Source of the DNA: Priapulus caudatus
Taxonomy: Eukaryota; Priapulida; Priapulimorpha; Priapulimorphida; Priapulidae
DNA length: 30,237 nt
NCBI RefSeq assembly: GCF_000485595.1
Contig: NW_014577080.1
Span: 73,230 to 103,466, forward strand
Direction: 5' to 3'
In this document: one piece after another, positions 1-10,200 of the stretch
How the letters are laid out: every line of letters begins with the position of its first letter
Numbering within the stretch: position 1 is the first letter of the stretch
Notes under the pieces: generated by a model
Told to the model about the DNA's origin: nothing
What the model saw: only the letters and a program-made list of their open reading frames with translations
Database searches by the model: none
Position numbers and translations under genes: made by a program

Positions 1-331
1 GCGGATTTGGGCAAAGCTTCGACAGACGTCAACATTTTTCGGGACAAATGACACGTTCGAATCATCAAGATTTGCATAAATGTCACCAAAACAAGTTAAG
101 ATAGTTAAAGAAATGATGCACATATTTTTTTAGGGGATGCAACAACTTGCAATCTGTACTAAAACAGGCCCTCAGATGAGTCTAACTTTGAAGTTAGCTC
201 ATACGATCATCAAACGTAGCAGCATTTAGAATTAAAGATCGCCTCTCGGACCTCTGCAACAGATAACTAGTACACCGCACGCACACTGCTGTGCACAAAC
301 AACAAGAATGAAGAGTTGCGTGCATGCAGTG

Positions 332-415
332 AGACTGTGTGTTGCAGAGGGGCATTTGGACGGAATTTACATGGAATTACTCGTTGATACTGATAGAGAA
401 CATATAAACACAAAG
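332..415 (+). repeat. Direct repeat, copy 1 of 2
   Basis: Starts AGACTGTGTGTTGCAGAGG and runs to ACATATAAACACAAAG. It matches 693-772 with about seven substitutions and one 6-bp indel. Not recognised; probably a fragment of a dispersed element or a local duplication. Confidence 0.75.
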
Positions 416-692
416 ACATGTATGAGTAGCGAGAAATGCCCCATACTTCATACTTTGTAAATGGGGGGGTAGGCCCAGTGAAAAATTTGTAAGAAAGGCG
501 GGCCAAAACGTCCTTCAACCGAGGGTACTCGCCTGTTTTTGACTGTTTCTCACCATTGTAACGCTCGCGTATTTCACGTCATATCACTTATATTCACTCT
601 GCTACGGCCCTAAAATTTCTGTTCATAATTTTGCACGCGTCATTGACGCACTTATACTACTTGCTTTCCGCACACCTGCTCGATGGGCCGTA

Positions 693-772
693 AGACTGTG
701 TGTTGCAGAGGAGCAGTTGGACAGAATTTACATGGAATTACTCGTCGTAATAGAGAACATATAAACATAAAG
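693..772 (+). repeat. Direct repeat, copy 2 of 2
   Basis: Same orientation as 332-415, lacking six bases in its centre (TCGTCGTAATAG against TCGTTGATACTGATAG). The copies are 361 bp apart. Confidence 0.75.
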
Positions 773-1098
773 GTTTGGTAGTGAATACATTTTGTGTTTG
801 TTTACCATCATGTTATTATTGAAACGTTCCCCGTTATACCTCGTTATAACGTCTAGTTATACCTTGTATAGACTGCTAATTCGTCCATACACTACAGTAA
901 GGTAGCTCTAGCTCTACACACATGCTTCATGCACTCACATTACTTGTCATTGTCCCCCAATGTTTCATTGAGTTTAATTTAATTTAATTTCCAATACTTC
1001 GTTTTTTTTGTAATGAGAACAAATACTTGAGATCGATTTCTGTTTGTTTGTGAGTAGGTTCCAATGTGATAGCTCACTCTCTACATAAGGCGCTGTTC

Positions 1099-1113
1099 AT
1101 GACGCACCTGTGA
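1099..1113 (+). promoter_or_regulatory. 5-codon upstream ORF before the zc3h13 start
   Basis: ATG ACG CAC CTG TGA ends two bases before the main ATG at 1116. If the transcript starts upstream of 1099, this tiny uORF could lower translation of the main frame. The transcription start is not visible, so the role is inference. Confidence 0.3.
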
Positions 1114-1115
1114 AA

Positions 1116-1223
1116 ATGCCAAGCTCAAGATCTCGAGATTCCGCGAAAAACAGGGACAGGAAGCGCACTAGTGTGTTTGATCGACTTGGAATAAGCAAAA
1201 AGTCCCCAAAACATGGTGCAGAG
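1116..1223 (+). CDS. zc3h13: zc3h13 exon 1, start codon
   Basis: Encodes residues 1-36, a basic Ser/Arg start followed by a VFDRLG motif that resembles the VFERLG near the N-terminus of vertebrate ZC3H13. The ATG follows GAAA (A at -3, an acceptable context). Donor is GAG|GTATGT, phase 0. Confidence 0.85.
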
Positions 1224-3913
1224 GTATGTCTATTTACATGTATAGCTTCTGTGAAACCCCCTTATTTTGAATGATCGAAATATGTGCATTATGTAAACGT
1301 TTATTTTTATATAACTGAAGCAATAACTTTAGTACATTAGTATTGCTGAAATTTCTAGTGTTGCCGATATATATACAAAAAATGGGCCATGTTTTGTAGG
1401 CTGTACTAAGTATATATGGTTACGGAAAGCACAAGTTAGTTTAATGAATATATGTATTATGAAGCACATATGAACCCTAGAGCAAACAATGCTAACAACT
1501 GGAAACCATGTAGACCTTGGTTTACGAGTAACGTTATGGAGATATTTTAAACAATGTTCTCTTTTATTAATAATCAGCTATTTTGGATTCATGAAGGCCG
1601 TCCGTTTGTCTCTGTCATATTAATTATGGCTCTGTGAGCCGCTGCCTGGCAGATCATAAGAGAATCATCTTAACGGGCCATTCCTGGCTGTGATAATCAG
1701 ATATTGGTGCATTGTAATTTGTAGTGAATTTTTAGCTTGGCTTAGGAAGCTGACAGCGATAAGTGGTTGATCTTATTAACTAAATCTAACATAGCTGATT
1801 ATTAACAAATTAATACATGGTTCAAAATAAGTGTATAACATTATTTAATTTGACTAAAACTAAGACATGGTTTCACTTTTTATCAATGTTCGCATTATAG
1901 TTTGTATGCTCTTGTTACGATTATTCATTCTACACAGAGACAAAGTTCTTCCGCAACAGCACCAGACCGGCAAGAAAAGTGTCGCATTTTCCTTCGAAGT
2001 GGAAATTGTCCATATGGTGCCAAATGCAAGTTTCTTCATGAAGCACCTCCATCTAAATCACTAAGGTACCGTCATCTGGAACAGTTGAGTTTTGATGGTT
2101 TGTACTTTTCAGGTGATCACATGTAACCTGCAAATACATGGACTTAGGGAAGTAACTGATATATTTACTGTTCCTTACTTTGCATATGTAGGTACATGGA
2201 AATACAGACAGGCTATCAAAAGTTTCTCTCTGTGGTCGTTTGATCAGTCAGTCAGTTGGTCAGTCAGTCATTCTCCCAATAAACAGCATTCGTAAACATT
2301 TGTATGCACATTCATTTTTTAATTGCCACATAAAATGGCACGAAAATGCCACGTTTATCAAAGACATGCCTATTTTATTGATAAATATAGTTTGCAAAGA
2401 TGTAAAAAACCGTCATGTTTGTTTCTTCGTCATTTATTTGAGCGTGTGTGGATTGCATAGCAACACTTACTAGGATTCAGATTATTGCACTATAGCATCT
2501 AACATATAATTTATATGTTTATATATATATTCGTTTATATTATAAACGAAACATGACAGCACAATTAGTGTCGCAGTTAACTAATATTTAGTATTTCTTG
2601 TTTTAGTCTATCTGATTAAAATATTTTTATACATAGAATGCTGACATAGAATTCTACTTTGAATACATCCACTGTTAGATATTGGGAGGGGGAATCCAGC
2701 TTTAATATTTGTTTATGTTGTAATGTATCTGTTACAGGGATAAAGAAAGGTTGAGTGGAAAAGAGGAAATATCACCTGGAAAGGTATCTTAAATTAATAT
2801 GCTATCTAAACAGTCGTCAGACTCAATTGTAGCTATTTGATTTTTGGTTAAACATTCCCAGTTTTTGTAATTACAACAATGCATTTCTAACAAATAGAAA
2901 AGTTCTGAAGTAGTCAAATTGGGCTCATGTTTCGTGCTTGTGTGTTTACACATGTCTGCAATACTGCTTTCTTTAATGTTTGCTATATACTTTGTTCATT
3001 AAGTAAAGGTTTGAAGTGATTGACTTGATACTATATAGAATGTAGGTGATCACTTGTATTTTATTCAGCATGGCCGTCACGTGGGAGAGAGTGGTGAGTC
3101 TCGTAAACGCCGTAAGAGCTCGAAGGTTCAATCTCGGGTGATTGTTTCTGGCCAAGAACTGGATAGTGTGAGCAGCAGCGATGATTCTGGAAATTACGAT
3201 GGTAAGATGGTGGATTTATCGACCTGTCTCAGGTTGGAAGACATTTTGGCATAAGGAGCCGTTATTGGTATGAGCACAACGTAGTGGACTAGAAATTTAT
3301 TAAAGAATACATGTGTTTATCAACAACTGTGCACAATAATGGTTAATATCTGCATCAGTTAAACTGGCATTTGTTGCTTTTTTTCCAATTGTTAGCATTG
3401 TGAATGTATATGTGCAATGTATATATGTCAAGTTGTTCCTGTGTGTATATAACTATATTTGGCAGATTGGAAAGCAAAAAAGGAGAAGGAGAAGATGATG
3501 GATTATCAGGAGGTGTTGCTGCTGGAGAAACAGAGGCAGAAGCTGCAGAGAGAGCTGGAGTTGGAACTGCAACGAGAACAGGAGACTGAGGCCAGGCAAA
3601 ATATCGTCATAGCCAAACGCGTATGCACATTTGATCCCAGAAAAAGAAATATATATCCATATATATATATATATATATATATACTTCATCCAAGAGCCCT
3701 AATAAATAGCGAGACGCTGTACAACGGGAAAACGGGAAAAATTAGTGCCTATTTCACGGCCCCAATATTATTCTACCTTTGTGTGCGGTTCCAGCACTAA
3801 GTTCATGCGTATTGCGTTAGCAGCATTCTTCTTCATCTCTAAAAAAAAAAAAAAAAAATAATAAAAAAAAATAAAAAAAAAAAAAAAATAAAAAAAAAAA
3901 AAAAAAAAAAAAA

Positions 3914-4000
<87 letters not shown>

Positions 4001-4024
4001 AAAAAAAACAAAAAAAGAAAAAAA

Positions 4025-4065
<41 letters not shown>

Positions 4066-4111
4066 CAAAATAAAAAAAAAAAACAACATAAAAAAAAAAA
4101 AAAAAAAAACA

Positions 4112-4149
<38 letters not shown>

Positions 4150-4170
4150 AACAAAAAAAACAAAAAAAAA

Positions 4171-4206
<36 letters not shown>

Positions 4207-4251
4207 AAAAAAAAAAAAAAAAAAAAAGATCAAAATAAAAAAAAAAAAAAA

Positions 4252-4295
<44 letters not shown>

Positions 4296-7200
4296 ATGCA
4301 GACCAACCGCTTCGTCTCTACGATACTCCTAGCCGATAGGAACATGAAATGCGCCAGGGTAATCATGCCTCCACAGCGCCTCACGCGGCCTCGGCATCTA
4401 CAATTATCCCCAAACCTTCTCGCTTTTGCGGTTAGGAAAGTCGCTTCGTGAGAGTTCGGGTTGTTGTTCCGCGATAACTTTATGAATGAATGGCTTTTCG
4501 GTTATCATCCGCGTGTATTGGTGGCTTCACCTAGGCCCTTATCTCTCATTATCTTTCCTAGCACGGCTAATGCCATAATGATGGAGCTGGCAATGTTTTC
4601 TCAATTAAGTCTCTACAACGCCAGCTCAGTTACTATATGGTGTAGAGTACTAAATTTGGGCATGTGACATCAATTATCAGCGCCTCAAGCGGCGACGGAA
4701 AACGATGTCAGAACCCACAAAAGGCGAGAGGGTTCGGGAATAAATGTAGTATGCGAGGCAGCGTGAGGCCTGTGGGAGGCATGATTACGCTCCAATATCT
4801 CGGCCTAGGAGTATTGTAGAGACAAGCGGTTGTTTATTTTAGAGAGCAAGAATGCTGCTTAAGGATACTCTCCACGTTGTGCATGAAATTTCATCGATTT
4901 TTCGTTTTCAACTTTATTCGATGGCTAACACTATGTGCCACCTGTTACATGTTGATTTCTCCATATAACGGTACATGTGAACCGTCAGAGCGTTTTGCTT
5001 TGCCCGCGTACATGTGTAGTAAGCAGCGGCTGACGTCATTATGACGTCAGACACATGATACAACCAGCATTTTCTCGATATTCACTGAGCCAGTATCCAT
5101 CCACATCAGGAGTAGATAATAGGGAATTCCCTATTATCTACTCCTAATCAACATCAACCCGGCTACAGCTGTACTACTACTCTGATCCAATAAGTATCCC
5201 ACAAGAGCCAAAAATAAGTTCTCACACTCGCAACGCCACCTTACATAAGGAGCGCGTTTGTTGACAGTGACGTCAGGGCTCGCCGCCATTTGCATGAATT
5301 TGCGTTGGTCACCTCGTAATTTCTCGTAATTTCTCAAGGTGCATGGAAACATTTTACCAATTTAGTGGTGTCAGTTAGTCATGGATATGTCGCAGTAAGT
5401 ACTAACAGTAGATATTTCACATACGTTCACCCATTTTGCACACAGGCGGTCACTCATTGTGAAAAATAGAAAACGCTTATTTCTCCGTTTCGATTTCTGA
5501 CATAGTAGCCGATGTATAAATGGATATTTCTCTGTGATTACAACTCGGATTAATTTTAATTTTAACACTCGTTTTAATGCTAACATATTGTGGTAAAGAA
5601 GTGGCGTCAGGGATTGTTATTAAGGCCGTACTTTATTAGTTATGCCTCTTTGTTCGCTAAAATTTTCTATTTTAACACAACTTGATTTTTAACAGTTTTT
5701 CCAGTTTTCTCGCTAAATATGAAAATTAAAGAAAAATCTGACGCACTATTTTGGTCCATATTGTGCTTAATCATATGGCCAAAAATTTTGTATTCTCACC
5801 CTTTCTGGTAGTTGAGAAATATCCAAAATACCATTTTTACATAAAATTTTCAAAATTTGTGTGTAACATAATTAGGTGCTGGAAATTTCATAATTTTTTT
5901 TGGCTTGAGCATAGAGATATATCTCCTCTATAAATAAAACAAGTGATTGATTCGATTCATTCGCCAATAAACGTTTAATCTTCACTAGAGCAATATCCCG
6001 CTGTACAACGTGGAGAGGATTCCTTAACGCAATACCATGACTTAGTCCTCGCGACCGCACACAAAGTAGAATAATATTGCCGTGAAATATCACTATTTTC
6101 CTGTTTTCCCGTTTTACACTCTGGGTATTTATTAGCTCTTGATATATATATATATATATATATCCACAATTGATGACGTGCTTCAGGAGTTTAATATGAG
6201 AAAATATGAGTTGATTGGAAGATATGAGGTACGAAGATGGTATTTTTTTTTCGCTTAAAACTCGGGATTCTGAACATTTGGTCTTCTAAGTCATGGAAAA
6301 GTACCGAAGAAATGTTTTGCATTAGGTGTACACACCCTGAATAGTAATTAAGCATTGTGCTACTGAGTCGAAGCTAGTAAACAAATCTGTATTTAAGAAC
6401 CTTTATGTGGTTGCCACTGCACATTGTCTGCAATATGCCAGGATAAGAAATATATAAACTGCAACCAAAGGCAATTTTCGCAGTGGCATAAAACTGATTA
6501 AAAAGCCTTTTATACATGCCAACAGCAGGTTTCAGAGTCATCGGGTGATAGCGATTCTTCATCGGGGTCATCGTCGTCGTCGTCATCGTCGTCATCATCT
6601 GGTAGCAGCAGCAGCGGCAGCAGCAGTAGCACCGATAGCGAAAGTGAGAGTCCCTCGCCGGTGAAGCACAAGAAGCATGTTGCCAAGCGACAGCTCACTC
6701 GAGATGAGTACAAGAGTGAGTTGTCATGTTCCTGCTTCCTTCAGTATGCTGGCAACTTGGATTTCTCACCAGAGAAAATGGTGTACAGGGGTGTGCATAG
6801 CACACTATATTGTAATTGTGTTATAACTTATGCAAATGATAATGCCATTGTGCAGTGTTACGGCAATTGGAAATCGTATCAACTTGGTTATGTCGCAACA
6901 TTTATCCTGGAAAAAAATCGCCTCCAGTTGGGTACAAGAAATGCAGAATGCTGAGTTTTTTTTAACAGTGGATGACAGTGAAATGTAGGTGAACATACAC
7001 TAAACGATAAACAATGTTAGTTGTGGGGAAGTGTCTGTGAATGTTAGCAGACAGTATATATATGTGTTACAGAGAAAGTTGAACACAAGTCGTGTAAGAC
7101 GTCCGCATCACCGGCTGGTAGCAAACACAAGCAGCGTGTGCAAGAGATTCCTGCTATGGCCCACAAGAAGAAAAAGTAAGTGCATTTCATTCTGTCACTG

Positions 7201-10200
7201 AACCTCCTGTACTGTGCCTAATGACAGTAAGATGTTTACTTACCAAAAGTATGCAGAAACGTACAAGTTTATGTGATGAAGTTATTAATAGTATAACCAT
7301 CATGATGGCAGTTATACATGGTGAATGTGTAGCATTGTATACCCCTCTTGTTTTTATCTTCTCATATTTTCTCTGTCATTTCTAATCTGTATACGTGTTA
7401 GTGCAGAAACACATCTCTAAGTTAATGTCTGTGTCATGCCTCAGCTAGTGACCTTATATGAATTCATGAGAATTGTTTCTTGTTGGTTTTATCAATTAGT
7501 TCATTTTGTTATTACCGTTTCAGAGTGCAGAGATATGAAGCAAAGCTACTCTCATTGAAGGAGAAAAAGGCATTAAAGCGAGATGCATCTTCTTCCTCTG
7601 AACCAGAAGTACCAAAAAGGAAAAACAAGTAGGTGGCTAATAAATAAACCCATGTCTATTAGAAAATAATTGCCTTCTCGGAAAAATATCTGGTTAATTC
7701 CTTTTTTTTAATACCAGGTTGCAAATGCATAAACAGAAATATGAAGATGCCTCACCCGAACCCATGAGAATAGACAAGCATCATGTGAAGAAGCATTCCC
7801 AACCCCCACTAGACACCAGGAAGGCTAAGAAGGGAAAAGACAGAACAAAACTAATTGCAGAGAGAAAATCCATAACACCCGCAAGAATTGGCAATGTAAA
7901 GGGAAAACATGCCAAAAGAGAAGGCATTGTGAAGGAGAGGACGCACACCCCCAGCCAGGAAGGAGACGGGAAGAAAAGAAAAGGTGGCTTCGAGAGAAAG
8001 AAGAAAAAGCAAAGAGTAAGCCCGTCCCCGGAGCCTGTGAAACGCAAACGAGAGTATGCTGAACCAAAAGCACTTACACCCGCTAAAAAAGGAATGGAGA
8101 AGCAAAGGGTAAGATCTCGTAGCATATCCGTTGGCTCTCCTGGTTCTAAAAGCAGACATTCGTACGAGCGTGCGAGTGTAGAAAAACCCAGTAAGCAGTC
8201 TCTCTCGCCCGAGAGCAAGAAATTTACTATGGCGAGGAAACGGCACGGCTCTCCTAAAACCGAGCACAAGTCTCGTATCGACGCGCACAGAGACAACAAG
8301 GTGAGGAAACTCGACTTGGTTGACGAAAGCGGCACGAGCGACCACCACGCCGCTCACAATAAATCCTGGCACAAGAGTCCCGGCAATCACAAGGACGATC
8401 CGAGCCGCCTGCACAGAAAGTCGCAGGAGAGCGGACGCCGGGGGCTGTCGCAGGATTCCGAGAAAGAACGCGAGAAGGTCGCGTGTCGACGCGACGCACC
8501 CGACGGCGGCGGCCGATACGAAGCCGACCACCGGCAGCGAACTCCCGGCGGAAACTACGCGGACGACGCGAGGCAGTTTGCCGAAATACGCGCCGCCGCC
8601 GGCGACTACCAGGAGTCGGGCCGGCACGCCGCCGTCTACCAGGCGCAGGAGAAGCAGCAGCGCTACAAGGACCCGAAAGAGTACGATTACGGCGCGCGCG
8701 AGTCAACGACGCGCGAGCGGCGCGACTTCCCGCTGCTGCCGGACGACCGGCGACCGGACTACCAGCGGCTCGACGCGCTCCCCGATCCGCGGCCGCCGTA
8801 CCTGTACGATCGCTACGGACGACCGATAGCCGTCGGACGCGCCGCGCTGGAAGACCGGCGGGCGCCGCTCGAAGACAGACGAGTCGCGATCGACGACAGG
8901 CGGCTGCCGATCGATGACAGGACGCAAAGCCTGCTGGACGACAGGCGCGGTCTGCGGGCGCTGGACGACCGGCCGGCGCCGTTAGACGACCGCCGCGGTC
9001 TCCTAGACGACAGACGCAGCCTCCTGGGTGACAGACGCGATCCGCTCGAGGAGAGGCGGAGTCTGTTGGATGACAGACACTTGCCCGACAGGCGGACGCC
9101 GCAGTTGGACACGAGGCGGACGGCGTACGATCGCGCGTTCTTGGATGACAGACGGGCTTACATCCCCGATGACAGGCGTGCGTTTGTCGATGACAGACCA
9201 CGATTGCCGCTAGATGATAGGCCCCCCCTCCTACCTACTGACACTAGGAGGGGCTTAGTAGACGAGCGAGCCGCATTAGCACTTGAGGAGAGGAGAGGTG
9301 TCCAGCCAAGGCAACCGTACAGGGATTTGTATGACGAAGGTACATTCTTTCAATTTCCATACAGCATATGAATATTTAAATTTAATTGATTAAATTTATT
9401 AATAATGAACAGTGAAATTTTTATGTAGCAGAATTTAAACCTATTTTAACTGAAAATATGCGAGGAACCTAGGGGTCATGTGTCCCATTAATTACTCAAC
9501 ATGAAGTTCATTTTATGTATGTGTTTGTAGTGCATATCTACGTCTACAGGAAGTGGCTTCTATCCTGTATTGAAGGAATAGTTATTCATATTCTTTAATA
9601 ATATATATGATTGATGAATTATGTATTTTGTCATCAGAACTTTTCAGAGGTCTTCACGGAAGCAGGAGTCCTTTTGGTCTAGAACGAGATCCTTACAGAA
9701 GCTTACTAGCCGCCAGAGGTGTGAACATATAAGTATTCGGTTAAAGTCAAAATGTAGCAAACGTATTGAGATCTAAAATGTTATCATGTGCCCCATCTGG
9801 TGGCATGTGGGAATGATAATTGAACAGCTGCTATATTTCAATGTAATTCTAAATTATTTGTGAAATGGTTACCAGATTGAAAATGTGTTTGCGTAGGAAC
9901 GGAGGTACTAGACCCTAGAGAGAGGTTCGCTGCAGACAGATTTCCAGAACTACCTCTGGAAGACAGGACAAGTCCATGGTTTGAGGCTCGCGGTCCAGCT
10001 CTCAATCGGTATCTATAAGTATTTGCTAAATCACCAATGCTGCAATTACTGCAGTGGTCATCATTGGGTAACCTCCCTGACTGCTGAGCTTTGCTGGTTT
10101 TTTGTGTATCTGTGTGACATACCATCGTGATTCTGCCCCCGTTTGGAATTTCTGCGTGAGATAACATCGTAACCGTCTGTCGTACGAACCGTGATTTTAC

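Larger units (their letters stand above)
1..1098. other. Upstream flank of zc3h13
   Basis: No coding sequence supported. It holds the 84-bp direct repeat listed separately and a TTTAA microrepeat at about 973-990. The zc3h13 promoter and 5' UTR must lie at its right end, but no TATA box or initiator stands out. Confidence 0.5.
3621..6528 (+). other. zc3h13 intron 5, 2.9 kb, carrier of repeats
   Basis: The largest zc3h13 intron. In order it holds a (TA)n-ended repeat (3660-3819), the foldback element 3820-4858 with its A-tract, a cluster of CRE-like motifs (5030-5295), a 38-bp perfect palindrome (5108-5145), unassigned AT-rich DNA, and an inverted copy of the first repeat (6001-6163). No coding sequence is supported. 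Confidence 0.75.

Noticed and set aside
3817-4384. Long minus-strand frames of nearly pure phenylalanine
   Set aside because: They are the translation of the A-tract and have no protein content.
5134-5352. Minus-strand frame of 72 codons over the CRE cluster
   Set aside because: No recognisable domain and no splice partner. It crosses the palindrome edge, so coding is unsupported.
7781-9213. Large open frames on the minus strand and in other plus frames opposite exon 9 (up to 315 codons)
   Set aside because: They are shadows of the GC-rich, Arg/Asp-repeat coding exon; their Arg/Cys/Ala-rich content mirrors the repeat and none has a domain.
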